Shown here: positions 28,155 to 35,890 of the stretch, piece by piece
Numbering within the stretch: position 1 is the stretch's first letter
Layout of the letters: each line of letters opens with the position of its first letter
DNA from: Verrucomicrobiota bacterium
GTDB taxonomy: Bacteria; Verrucomicrobiota; Verrucomicrobiia; Verrucomicrobiales; Akkermansiaceae
Reading direction: 5' to 3'
NCBI GenBank assembly: GCA_017301995.1
Contig: JAFLEH010000008.1
Location: 62,001-126,000, forward strand
DNA: 64,000 nucleotides
Made by a program: the position numbers and the translations under genes
The notes under the pieces: model-generated
The model's input: the letters and a program-made list of their open reading frames with translations, nothing else
What the model was told of the DNA's origin: nothing
Database searches by the model: none

Positions 28155-30635
28155 ATGTCCGCGCCCGCCCAAACCCCGATGATGGCCCAATACCAGGCCA
28201 TGCGGAAATCCTTGCCCGCGGACGTGCTGCTGATGTTCCGGCTGGGCGATTTCTACGAGATGTTCTTCGAGGACGCCAAAACCGCCTCGCCGATCCTCAA
28301 TGTGGCGCTCACCCGCCGCAACGGCTATCCGATGTGCGGCGTGCCCTATCACGCGGCCCAAGGCTACATCGCGCGCCTCCTCAAGGCCGGCAAACGCGTC
28401 GCCATCGCCGAGCAAACGTCCGACCCCAAACCCGGAAAACTCGTCGAACGCGAGATCTCCCGCATTCTAACCGCCGGATCGATCGACGACCTCACGCTGC
28501 TCGACGACCAGCGCCCGAACTACCTCGCCGCCGTGTGCCGCCACGGGAAAATGTTGGGCCTGGCCTGCGTGGACCACACCACCGGCGAACTGACCCTCGC
28601 GGAGTTCGCGGACATGCCGCAGCTCACCGACGAACTCGGCCGGCTTTCGCCTTCCGAACTGCTGGTGCCCGACCACCAGACCGCCGAGTTTTCCCAACTC
28701 CGCCACAGCCTACCCTACGAGGGATACACGTTCCTGCCCGAACACGCGGTGCAACTGCTCCGCGACCACTTCGCGGTCCACTCGCTGGACGGCTTCGGCT
28801 GCTCCAACCTCCCCGCCGCCTGTGGCGCGGCCGGCGGCGTGCTCCACTATCTGATCCATCAGCTCCGCCGCCCCTGCGATCATGTTCGGCCGCCGCGCGT
28901 CCGGTCATCCGCGGAACACGTCCTGATCGACGCCGCGTCCCAGCGCAACCTTGACCTGATCGAGTCCCGCGCCGGGAAAAACCACACGCTCCTCGGCGTT
29001 CTCGACCGCACCGCCACACCGATGGGCGCGCGGCTGCTGCGCGATTGGCTGCTCCACCCCCTAACCGACATCGCCGCGCTCACCGCGCGCCAGGAAATGA
29101 TCGGCGCGTTCCTGGCCGAGCCGTTCCTTCTATCAAAGGCGCGCGAGTCGCTCAAGGGCATCCGCGACATCGAGCGCACCATCTCGCGGCTCTCGCAAGG
29201 CTCCGGCAACGCCCGCGACCTCCAGGCGCTCGCGATCTCCCTCACCCACGTTCCGGCGCTGCGCGAGGATCTTTCATCACTGCACGCCCGCCACGCGCCG
29301 ATCACCGACCGGCTCCACGATTTTACCACCCTAACCGACCTGTTGGCGGCCGCGCTCGCCGACGAACCGCCTAACAACCTTCGCGACGGCGGCATCATCC
29401 GCGACGGCTGGTCGCCCGAACTCGACGACCTCCGCAACGCCTCGCGCGGCGGCAAGGACTGGATCGCCCGGCTTCAGGAGGACGAGCGCAAGCGCACCGG
29501 CATCGACTCGCTGAAGATCAAGTTCAACAACATCTTCGGCTACTTCATCGAGATCACCTCCAGCCACCTCGCCAAGGTGCCGGACGACTACACCCGCAAG
29601 CAGACCATGTCCAACGCCGAGCGCTACATCACCCCGGCGCTCAAGGAAATGGAAAACAAGGTGCTCGGCGCCGAGGAACGCTCCAAACAACTCGAAGCCG
29701 AGCTGTTCGCCCAACTGCGCGCCCAAACGCTGGAACACCTTCCCGCGCTCCAGGACACCGCCGCCGCCGTGGCCGAAGCGGACGTGCTTTCCGCGCTCGC
29801 GGAAACCGCCCAGTTCCACCGCCACTGCCGCCCGGTCCTCACGTCCGACACCGTCTTCCGCGTCACCAACGGCCGCCACCCGGTTCTCGAACAAACCCTC
29901 ACCGAGACCAAGTTCGTTCCCAACGACACCGATCTCGATCCGGAAACGGCCCGAATCCAGATTCTAACCGGACCCAACATGGCGGGTAAATCCACCTACA
30001 TCCGCCAGATCGCGCTGATCGCCATCATGGCCCAGATCGGCGCCTACGTCCCCGCCGACGAAGCGGTCATCGGCCTGGTGGACCGCGTGTTCTGCCGCGT
30101 CGGCGCCTCCGACGACATCTCCCGCGGCCAATCCACCTTCATGGTCGAAATGAGCGAAACCGCCCTCATCCTCAACCACGCTACCGAGCGCTCGCTGGTC
30201 ATTCTGGATGAAATCGGCCGCGGCACCGCCACCTTCGACGGCCTATCCATCGCCTGGGCCGTGGCCGAACACCTCCACGACACCATCGGCTGCCGCACGC
30301 TCTTTGCCACCCACTATCACGAGCTAACCGATCTGGCCAACACCAAGCCGGCCGTGGCCAACTACAATGTTGCGGTTAGGGAATGGAACGAGGACATCAT
30401 CTTCCTCCACAAAATCCTCCCCGGCCCCGCCGACAAATCCTACGGCATCCAGGTCGCCCGCCTCGCCGGGCTCCCGCGACCGGTTGTGGAACGCGCCAAG
30501 CACATCCTCTCCCACCTCGAACTCCACTCGGTGAAGCCGGAGGCCAAAAAACAAGGCCCCAAAGCCAAGAACACCGCCCAGGACAACCTCCCGCAAGCCA
30601 ACTCGCCCCAGCTCGATCTGTTCGATTCATTCTGA
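28155..30635 (+). CDS. mutS: DNA mismatch repair protein MutS
   Basis: An 826-residue protein, normal for MutS1. The mismatch-reading FYE motif is at residues 33-35 (RLGDFYEMFFED). The lever and clamp domains occupy the centre, with IKFNNIFGYFIEITSSHLAKVPDDY and KQTMSNAERYITPAL. The ATPase domain has Walker A GPNMAGKSTY (from residue 606), ASDDISRGQSTFMVEM, Walker B LVILDEIGRGTATFDG and the helix ATHYHELTDL. The C-terminus ends in a short region (QLDLFDSF) resembling the beta-clamp or tetramerisation tail of other MutS proteins. It recognises mispairs in the cytoplasm. mutL is not in the window. Confidence 0.97.
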   Translation: MSAPAQTPMMAQYQAMRKSLPADVLLMFRLGDFYEMFFEDAKTASPILNVALTRRNGYPMCGVPYHAAQGYIARLLKAGKRVAIAEQTSDPKPGKLVEREISRILTAGSIDDLTLLDDQRPNYLAAVCRHGKMLGLACVDHTTGELTLAEFADMPQLTDELGRLSPSELLVPDHQTAEFSQLRHSLPYEGYTFLPEHAVQLLRDHFAVHSLDGFGCSNLPAACGAAGGVLHYLIHQLRRPCDHVRPPRVRSSAEHVLIDAASQRNLDLIESRAGKNHTLLGVLDRTATPMGARLLRDWLLHPLTDIAALTARQEMIGAFLAEPFLLSKARESLKGIRDIERTISRLSQGSGNARDLQALAISLTHVPALREDLSSLHARHAPITDRLHDFTTLTDLLAAALADEPPNNLRDGGIIRDGWSPELDDLRNASRGGKDWIARLQEDERKRTGIDSLKIKFNNIFGYFIEITSSHLAKVPDDYTRKQTMSNAERYITPALKEMENKVLGAEERSKQLEAELFAQLRAQTLEHLPALQDTAAAVAEADVLSALAETAQFHRHCRPVLTSDTVFRVTNGRHPVLEQTLTETKFVPNDTDLDPETARIQILTGPNMAGKSTYIRQIALIAIMAQIGAYVPADEAVIGLVDRVFCRVGASDDISRGQSTFMVEMSETALILNHATERSLVILDEIGRGTATFDGLSIAWAVAEHLHDTIGCRTLFATHYHELTDLANTKPAVANYNVAVREWNEDIIFLHKILPGPADKSYGIQVARLAGLPRPVVERAKHILSHLELHSVKPEAKKQGPKAKNTAQDNLPQANSPQLDLFDSF

Positions 30636-31100
30636 GCACCGGAACCCGCGCCGCCTGTGGATTCAGGGGAAAGTCATAACCCTGGAAACCGCGAATGAAC
30701 GCGAATGGACACGAATATGGAATTGCAGACATCCTGATCCGGTCGGAAAATGATTTGGCACAATTCGCGGCGACTGCCACGGCGATGAATGGTGCTTTCT
30801 TTCTGGATTCTGGTCTCTGGCTTCTTGGCCCGATGAGGTGCTTGTAGCGGCGCTCTGTGAGCGTCGATGCCAGAGCATCGCAAAGGCAGGATACTCCCGC
30901 ATTCAGAGCCGTTGGATGAGCCAGAATGAACCGGAGCGCAGCGGAGATAGACTGTCCGGAGGACAGCCCCGCGAGGGGTGAGCGAAGCGAATCAAATTGT
31001 GCGATTCGCGCTGAACAACCGCCGGCTTGAGGAACAAAGAGTTCCGGACATGAGAGCCGTCTGGATCGTTCTGCACTTTGGGCCAAAAGCCCGCGTCAGA
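30636..31100. other. Intergenic repeat-rich region downstream of mutS
   Basis: No credible gene. The start holds a low-complexity stretch (ACCGCGAATGAACGCGAATG, 30680-30699) of a kind I have seen scattered between verrucomicrobial genes. Further on are short palindromes (CTGTCCGGAGGACAG at 30951-30965) and remnants that merge into the group II intron fragment. GTGCG at 31000 might be an intron 5' end, but the intervening sequence is too short to form a complete domain I. Confidence 0.5.
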
Positions 31101-31104
31101 TTGG

Positions 31105-31177
31105 ATCCACCCTGTACGGAGCCGTACGCAGGGTGGTGTGGGACCCGGGAGCTAATCACTCCCAGGGACCCGATTCT
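31105..31177 (+). mobile_element. Group II intron 3'-end remnant (domain V-VI like)
   Basis: CCACCCTGTACGG followed by AG and CCGTACGCAGGGTGG forms a strong hairpin, and GTGTGGGACCC...GGGACCCGATT forms a second one with an A-A mismatch and a tip of GGGAG/CTCCC. This resembles the 3' ends of bacterial group II introns, in which a domain V ending ...GGGTGGTGTGG is followed by a domain VI ending ...CCCGATT. No reverse-transcriptase gene or complete 5' domain is present, so this is a truncated copy. It lies on the strand opposite to the adjacent cassette genes, beyond the last of them. Confidence 0.5.
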
Positions 31178-31194
31178 CCCATTTTCTTCGTGAG

Positions 31195-31644
31195 CTACAC
31201 GATTTTGAACTCCACTGTCTCCCCGTCCTTCAAGTCCTTAGTCTGATTTGCGACATCACCTGTGAACCGTAGATACTCGTAAAGATCCCGCCGCCGGATG
31301 TTGCCAATTGAATACTCACCACCAAGAACGGCAGGAATGACCAACCCGAAACACTCGCCGATGTCTGGCTCCCCATACTCCTCGATGAGTTCCGAAACCA
31401 GCGACTCCATCTGCCAATCAGCCTTGCGCTTTGGGTCCGCATAGGCCGCCTGTAGATCTTCAGGAGTCCTTGCGAAAATCTCCGCCGACAGCTCCTCGGG
31501 GCAAACTCGCCAGTGGCAGTGATCCACGTCTCGAAGCATCACGTTCCCCATCGAGTTCACGGCGACAACGCAATCGACCGCAGGCAGAATCCAGCTCCAC
31601 TCGGCATTCAGTGCTTCGATTATTTTCGGTTCGTCGAACTGCAT
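31195..31644 (-). CDS. Cassette gene: DUF1851/T6SS-immunity-like protein
   Basis: A 149-residue acidic cytoplasmic protein. The C-terminal part (VIPAVLGGEYSIGNIRRRDL then YEYLRFTGDVANQTKDLKDG) resembles DUF1851, the C-terminal domain of Tdi1-type immunity proteins and relatives of the SMI1/KNR4 group. The N-terminal half is not recognised. Starting 7 bp from an attC-like site and lacking a promoter of its own, it is the fourth gene in the minus-strand cassette array. GC content is visibly below that of the core genes. An immunity function is inference from the family. Confidence 0.55.
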   Translation of the reverse strand: MQFDEPKIIEALNAEWSWILPAVDCVVAVNSMGNVMLRDVDHCHWRVCPEELSAEIFARTPEDLQAAYADPKRKADWQMESLVSELIEEYGEPDIGECFGLVIPAVLGGEYSIGNIRRRDLYEYLRFTGDVANQTKDLKDGETVEFKIV

Positions 31645-31650
31645 TTCTTT

Positions 31651-31745
31651 GGGAGAACGTCAGATGTGATGTCACCGCGTCGTTGCGGAGACTTTGGATT
31701 GAAATTGAAAAGCTGTTGGGCGGTTGACATCTATTCTTGTTAGCC
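31651..31745 (-). other. attC-like cassette recombination site 2
   Basis: Read on the minus strand it runs from GGCTAACAAGAATAGATGT to GACGTTCTCCC. Arms GATGTCAACCGC and GCGGTGACATC pair with a single extrahelical base, as in attC hairpins. The left end matches RYYYAAC with one mismatch; the right end carries ACGTT but then diverges from GTTRRRY. It lies 5 bp after the stop codon of the PD40-like gene and 6 bp before the DUF1851-like start codon. It shares AACAAGA, TAGATGT and ACCGCCCAA blocks with the site at 33519-33612. Confidence 0.7.
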
Positions 31746-31750
31746 TTCTT

Positions 31751-32293
31751 TCATGATTTCCGGCGGGTTCGGGGCGCCGTGTAAAGCGTCTCGAATTGAA
31801 TCGGGCTCCCGAAGAACCGGATTGTCCTGCGGTATCGATATGAATTTGCTACCTTGTCCTCGGTCGCCTCCCCCCCGAACGGCGCTTCGGTCTGAACGAT
31901 CAACGTGTGATTGTCGTGCCAGCGGACCGGACGGGTTTGGTAATCGTAATCCTCGGTCGGCACCCGCGCCAGTTGCTTGGATCGCACGGAATACACGAAC
32001 GTGTCGCAGATATACGGCCCGCTCGTTCGAACGCTGAATGCCACATGGCGGCCATCAGGACTCCAGATGATACTCTCCGCAAATGACCCTGTCTCCAGAT
32101 ACGGATGCTTGTCGGACGCCAGGAGGACATCACCGCCGCGGTTTGTGATCTGAAAATGGTAATCAGGATCCGCGATATTCCTGAGCGTGACAGAGCCATC
32201 TGGAGACGGATGAGCGACGGGATTTTCCTTCGCACCACTGGCGGCCACGCCTGCAAATGCGCTGAAAAGCAGCATGATGGGCAATATTTTCAT
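31751..32293 (-). CDS. Cassette gene: exported PD40/TolB-like beta-propeller fragment
   Basis: A 180-residue protein with a signal peptide (ILPIMLLFSAFAGVAASG). HPSPDGSVTLRNI and ESIIWSPDGRHVAFSV are WD40-like (PD40) blade signatures as in TolB or protein-translocation propellers, but only two or three blades fit in this length, so it is probably a compact stand-alone relative. It lies between two attC-like sites in the minus-strand cassette array, with the stop codon 5 bp from one and the start codon 4 bp from the other, the spacing expected of an integron cassette. No promoter of its own is seen. Confidence 0.6.
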   Translation of the reverse strand: MKILPIMLLFSAFAGVAASGAKENPVAHPSPDGSVTLRNIADPDYHFQITNRGGDVLLASDKHPYLETGSFAESIIWSPDGRHVAFSVRTSGPYICDTFVYSVRSKQLARVPTEDYDYQTRPVRWHDNHTLIVQTEAPFGGEATEDKVANSYRYRRTIRFFGSPIQFETLYTAPRTRRKS

Positions 32294-32297
32294 TTTG

Positions 32298-32426
32298 TTG
32301 GCAACGACTGAGCGCTGGCAACCCGCTACCGGGAGCGCCCCTCCGCAACAGGCTTAAGGGTTGTAGTAAAGACGGTCATGTCGAGTCAGGGCGGGTAGCC
32401 GGTTGTCCACCACCGTCTTGTTGTGC
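32298..32426 (-). other. attC-like cassette recombination site 3
   Basis: Minus-strand reading: left end GCACAACAAGACGG, right end GTCGTTGCCAA, length 129. Arms GGACAACCGGCTACC and GGTAGCGGGTTGCC pair with one extrahelical A and one mismatch. The right half shares GGAGGGGCGCTCCCGG and AGCGGG.TGCCAG with the site at 62593-62712, 30 kb away in the second array, so the two belong to one attC subfamily. The SUFU gene reads about 50 bp into it before its stop codon, giving a TAQQD-containing tail. Confidence 0.7.
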
Positions 32427-33509
32427 GGTTATTGGTGTTCGGCGCCCAATCATGTGGAGCGGCGAACTGCGTGGAAAGTGGTCAATAATCGTCCTGCTGC
32501 CGTCTCGCTCGGCCAGCTTCTGCTCTTCGGAGGTGATAGGAATAGTCCAAAGAAGCGAAACCCTCTCGCCGTCGATCCGGGGTGGGTTCAGCTCTGGCGC
32601 GGAGGCGGGGCAGTTAATCAGCAGAACAGAGGTGAAGCCACGAAGTGAATCGTCGCCAGCAAACGCCTCACATCTGATCGTGTGTCCATGCGCAAAGAAG
32701 GTGAACTGATGCCAGGGCAAAGTTGATTGTCCCGACAAGTAGCTGGCTAGGCTGGAAATTGTGCCGTCCTTCACTTCGCGGGAAAGGCACGCTGCAAACT
32801 CGAACCTCCTAAAATCCACCGGATCTTCGTAATACATCTCGACTGCTGGCTGTGGGCGAAGCGAGATACCCATGGTCAAAAGGTAGGTGCAATCTGGCAG
32901 ATCAAACCGGACGAGCGCCTTCGGAGGCCAGTACCCTCCGTCGATGGCAAAGTATCGAGAGTGAGGGCCGAGCACAGCCTCATAAGCGGCCATGAAAGTG
33001 TCCTGACATGCAGGCCAAGGAGATGCGTCCCCGTCCCACTGACGCCAGAACCGTTCCGCTGCAGAAATACGAGCATTGAACTCGTTCAGATCATCGAGCC
33101 GCCAGCACAGCGACGACTGTCCGGTGCAGTCTCGAGCATAGCCAGAAAAGCCCTTGAACCCGCTCCATGAGGGAATCGCTGCCAGCATCTCGTCATCCTC
33201 CAACAAGGCAACTCCGTCACCTTCTGGGAACCACACGATCCGTAAGCGATCTGGATTGAGCTTCTCCCGACCTTGCGGGTGCATGCAAAACTCCTTTGGA
33301 AGCATCGGTGGAATGCCTCGCCGCATCCCCTCGACATCCAGCGTATCAGGTGCCTTTGTCAGATTTCGAATCCAGCACGTTTTGAGACCGAAATCCTCGT
33401 ACTCTGGTGAACGAAGGTATAAGTGAGCAACTCGATCATCCTGCTCAATGATCGCTTCGAGGTTTCCATGGGGAGAGGCCTCTTCAAGGACGACTTCGGG
33501 CTCGGTCAT
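32376..33509 (-). CDS. Cassette gene: suppressor-of-fused (SUFU) domain protein
   Basis: A 377-residue protein; the start at 33509 follows an attC core by 9 bp, and upstream codons lie inside the attC site. The C-terminal 170 residues match the SUFU domain: LTMGISLRPQPAVEMYY, RRFEFAACLSREVKDG, LLINCPASAPELNPPR and VSLLWTIPITSEEQKLAERD. Bacterial SUFU proteins are mostly immunity proteins of polymorphic toxin systems. The N-terminal 180 residues are unrecognised. The last residues (TAQQDGGGQPATRPDST) are encoded by attC sequence, as is common for cassette genes. No partner toxin is adjacent. Confidence 0.75.
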   Translation of the reverse strand: MTEPEVVLEEASPHGNLEAIIEQDDRVAHLYLRSPEYEDFGLKTCWIRNLTKAPDTLDVEGMRRGIPPMLPKEFCMHPQGREKLNPDRLRIVWFPEGDGVALLEDDEMLAAIPSWSGFKGFSGYARDCTGQSSLCWRLDDLNEFNARISAAERFWRQWDGDASPWPACQDTFMAAYEAVLGPHSRYFAIDGGYWPPKALVRFDLPDCTYLLTMGISLRPQPAVEMYYEDPVDFRRFEFAACLSREVKDGTISSLASYLSGQSTLPWHQFTFFAHGHTIRCEAFAGDDSLRGFTSVLLINCPASAPELNPPRIDGERVSLLWTIPITSEEQKLAERDGSRTIIDHFPRSSPLHMIGRRTPITAQQDGGGQPATRPDST

Positions 33510-33518
33510 AGTTTCTTC

Positions 33519-33612
33519 GCGCAACGTTTGATGTGATGTCACAGCGTCATTGAAATGAGGACGAAATGAAATTGATGTACTTTTGGGCGGTTTACATCTA
33601 ATCTTGTTGGGC
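33519..33612 (-). other. attC-like cassette recombination site 1
   Basis: Minus-strand reading: GCCCAACAAGATTAGATGT at the left, a perfect RYYYAAC, and CATCAAACGTTGCGC at the right, one mismatch from GTTRRRY and very like the ...TCAAACGTTAGGC ends of known attC sites. Length is 94 bp with partly complementary arms (GATGT...ACATC). The preceding gene's stop codon lies inside it and the next gene's start is 9 bp after it. It is closely related to the site at 31651-31745. Confidence 0.75.
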
Positions 33613-34068
33613 TGTCCGGTTTCGTTGCAGTAGCCAACGTATCCAGAGCGGGGAACAGCAGACAATCAAACTATTGAGTGCAAGCAAGCCGATTGCCAGG
33701 GAACCATTGAAGTGGATCAAATAGCCAATCGGCAGGAGTAGGACCTTTGCCAGCCAGTAAGCAAGCTCCACCACCCAATTGGCAGCATGAAATTTTTCCT
33801 CTCCAAGTGCTTGATCGAGGCCTTTCAGGACGAGGATCATAATGCAGCCGATTGAGGCTGCGTAATGGACCAAGCTGGCAACGAGAAATTGCCACCTGCG
33901 CCGCATCCAATGCGCCGCAATCTTTACAGGAATTTTTGTGGATTCAAACATTTTTCTTTTTTGCCTAGCAGTCTCATTCTGCCACAAGTCGTACTTCGGG
34001 GCAGCAAACCACCGGTTGCATATCAGCAACAAGCACAACCCGGAATCGGGCGTTTCCTCTTTTGCCAT
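33598..34068 (-). CDS. Cassette gene: small membrane protein
   Basis: Up to 156 residues with two or three hydrophobic helices (FLVASLVHYAASIGCIMILV, WVVELAYWLAKVLLLPIGYL, SLAIGLLALNSLIVCCS). The C-terminus TAQQD is encoded by the attC site that follows, and the same pentapeptide occurs near the end of the SUFU protein. The start is uncertain: ATG at 33951 begins a compact three-helix protein (MFESTKIPVKIAAHW) and lies a few bases after GCTAGGC, one base from an attC core (GTTAGGC), so 33951 may be the true start. No family recognised. Confidence 0.5.
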   Translation of the reverse strand: MAKEETPDSGLCLLLICNRWFAAPKYDLWQNETARQKRKMFESTKIPVKIAAHWMRRRWQFLVASLVHYAASIGCIMILVLKGLDQALGEEKFHAANWVVELAYWLAKVLLLPIGYLIHFNGSLAIGLLALNSLIVCCSPLWIRWLLQRNRTAQQD

Positions 34069-34491
34069 GCCGTTGCGGTATTTTCATGGGATCGTTGCTA
34101 GCGCCCCCGGGGCCGCCCGTCAAGCGGGTTTGTTGGGGGGATTCCCGTTTTCCCGTTTGGCGGGGGCGGCTGCGTCGCGGTTGTCGGTTATTGGGGTCCG
34201 AGGCGCAGTTCATCCGCTGTACTTGATCCCCTTGGCGGACCTGGCGTCTTGGCGGTGGATTTCTGGCGGAGATGCGCCTAAACCACCGGAGCGGGACGCA
34301 CCGGCGACGGACTGGGGCGAGACTCCCCAGCCACGGGAGCCTGGGAGGCCACGCTCTCACAAGCGCGGCTAGGGAGAGCGCGCTTCTTCATCTTCGATCC
34401 ACAATCCACGATCTCCGATCCCATTGGTGATCTTGGCGGTGAATATTCCGGCGGGGGTGATTCCAAGCGTCCGCGGGGGAAGATCCGCCCT
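34069..34491. other. Intergenic region at the upstream edge of the cassette array
   Basis: No convincing gene. It contains GC-rich stretches, a short repeat of the CTTGGCGGACCTGGCGTCTT type (34231-34250) and, near 34385-34440, low-complexity sequence (CGATCCACAATCCACGATCT). No integron integrase reading frame is present on either strand, and no attI site can be recognised. Confidence 0.45.
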
Positions 34492-35403
34492 TCACTCCCG
34501 TTTCCGCAACCTTGCGGTGATCGCGCGGATCGCCGGATGGGCGAAGCGCCGCTCGGCGGTGATCGCGTAGAACCGCACCTCCACGTCCTTGGTTTTTCCC
34601 ACCGGGACGAAGCCGTAGCGTTCCACCGCCTCCGAAGCCACCACCGTGGGCACCGGCACGATCCCCGCGCCGCCGCCGGCCACAATCTTCATCAGCGCGG
34701 CATCCTCAAACTCGCCCACGACGTTAGGCCGCACGCCGGAGTCTTCGAACCAGCGCTCGAGATCGCGGCGGAGCGCGCTGTTCTGAGTGGGCAGCACCGC
34801 CGGAGCGCCGTCGAGTTTCCGCGGGAAACGTTTTGTGAGCGTTTTCGCCAGTCCGGGCATGGCGCAGAACGTGATCCCGGTGGTCCCTAACGGATGGTTG
34901 AACACCCGGCCGTGGGTCCCGGGTGAGGCGGGCTCGTCGGAGAGCACGAGATCAAGGCGGTGGCTGTGAAGCTGGCCCACCAGTTCGCCCAGCTTTCCCT
35001 CATGGCACGTTACCAGCACCGCCGGCTTGTGTTCTAGCGCCGGACGCAGGATGTCGTAAGTCATCAACTTGGGAAAGGAATCCACCACGCCGGTGTGCAG
35101 GCGCAGCGCGCGGGCACCTGGCGCCTGCCGCGCGGCACGTTGCAACTCGGTCCCCAACGCGATGATCTCGTCGGCATAGCCATACACCATCTGCCCGAAT
35201 TCGGTTAGCTCGAGCGATCGGCCGCGCGGCCGGAAGAGATCCTCGCCGAGCGCTTCCTCCAACAATCCGATCTGCGCGCTCATCGAAGGCTGCGAGACGC
35301 GCAGCAGTTCGGATGCGCGGCGCAGGCTGCCCTCGCGCGCCACCGCCCAGAAATAGCGGAGGTGATGATAGTTCAAGAATCCGGTAGGGGTGTTTATTTC
35401 CAT
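34492..35403 (-). CDS. nhaR: LysR-family regulator of the NhaR type
   Basis: A 303-residue LTTR. The helix-turn-helix is near the N-terminus (NYHHLRYFWAVAREGSLRRA then SELLRVSQPSMSAQIGLLEE), and FRPRGRSLELTEFGQMVYGYADEI closely follows NhaR (YNHLYYFWHVYKEGS and RKGRGLEPSELGELVYRYAD in the E. coli protein). The C-terminal effector domain is complete. NhaR activates sodium/proton antiporter genes in response to Na+. Here it diverges from an operon with a TerC exporter and a cation channel, with an inverted repeat in the 85-bp gap, so it probably controls that operon; this is inference. Confidence 0.85.
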   Translation of the reverse strand: MEINTPTGFLNYHHLRYFWAVAREGSLRRASELLRVSQPSMSAQIGLLEEALGEDLFRPRGRSLELTEFGQMVYGYADEIIALGTELQRAARQAPGARALRLHTGVVDSFPKLMTYDILRPALEHKPAVLVTCHEGKLGELVGQLHSHRLDLVLSDEPASPGTHGRVFNHPLGTTGITFCAMPGLAKTLTKRFPRKLDGAPAVLPTQNSALRRDLERWFEDSGVRPNVVGEFEDAALMKIVAGGGAGIVPVPTVVASEAVERYGFVPVGKTKDVEVRFYAITAERRFAHPAIRAITARLRKRE

Positions 35404-35426
35404 TTTCTGGAACAGTTTGTGCGATT

Positions 35427-35447
35427 TTTCGTATTATGCAAACGAAA
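35427..35447. promoter_or_regulatory. Inverted repeat between nhaR and the HPF-like gene, candidate LysR operator with -10 box
   Basis: TTTCGT-N9-ACGAAA is a perfect 6-bp dyad in the 85-bp divergent region. It overlaps TATTAT (35432-35437), a good -10 element for the plus-strand operon, with a weak -35 (GGAACA) 17 bp upstream. The dyad size suits a LysR-type recognition site, implying regulation of both directions. Confidence 0.4.
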
Positions 35448-35488
35448 CCTTCCGCGCCATGGTTCCGGCGTCAACCACGACACCAACC

Positions 35489-35845
35489 ATGAAACTCAGT
35501 CTCAGCCATCACAACCACGCGCCTTCTCTCTCGATCATCGACCTCGTCCGCAGGGAACTTGAGGCGATCGGCACCCAGATGCAGATCGACGAGGCCAAGG
35601 TCCACTTCGAGCGCAACCTTGAGGAAAGCCCGCCGTTCTCGGTTTCGTTCCATCTCGTCACGCCGGGGCCGGACCTTCACGCCAATGCCACCGACCATAC
35701 CTTCCGCGCGGCGGCGCTCAAGGCCGTGGCGGGTTTGAGATCGAAGCTCGGCCACCGCGACCGCAAGCGCGCCCGCAACGCGGCCAACGAGCACCTAACC
35801 GTTCCGCCGCGACGGCGTTCCGCGGTCAACCACAGCCGATGCTGA
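35489..35845 (+). CDS. HPF/RaiA-like ribosome-associated protein
   Basis: A 118-residue basic protein starting MKLSLSHHNHAPSLSIIDLV. The pattern VRRELEAIGTQMQIDEAKVH, then SPPFSVSFHLVTPGPDLHAN, then DHTFRAAALKAVAGLRSKLG resembles short HPF/RaiA (S30AE) proteins that bind the ribosomal decoding region and pause translation under stress. The tail is arginine-rich. It is the first gene of a plus-strand operon and is followed 45 bp later by the protease gene. The family call rests on overall pattern rather than a diagnostic motif. Confidence 0.6.
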   Translation: MKLSLSHHNHAPSLSIIDLVRRELEAIGTQMQIDEAKVHFERNLEESPPFSVSFHLVTPGPDLHANATDHTFRAAALKAVAGLRSKLGHRDRKRARNAANEHLTVPPRRRSAVNHSRC

Positions 35846-35890
35846 TCCCGAGGATCCCGCCGGAAGCGTTTCTCCATCCTACCCAATTCC

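Noticed and set aside
30978..31193. 71-codon frame over the intron remnant
   Set aside because: Its codons coincide with the domain V-VI hairpins; no ribosome site or protein similarity.
31105..34068. CRISPR array
   Set aside because: The repeats are imperfect palindromes of 94-129 bp between genes, not short identical repeats with unique spacers; no cas genes are present.
34069..34491. Possible integron integrase or attI at the head of the first array
   Set aside because: No tyrosine-recombinase motifs on either strand and no direct-repeat attI structure.
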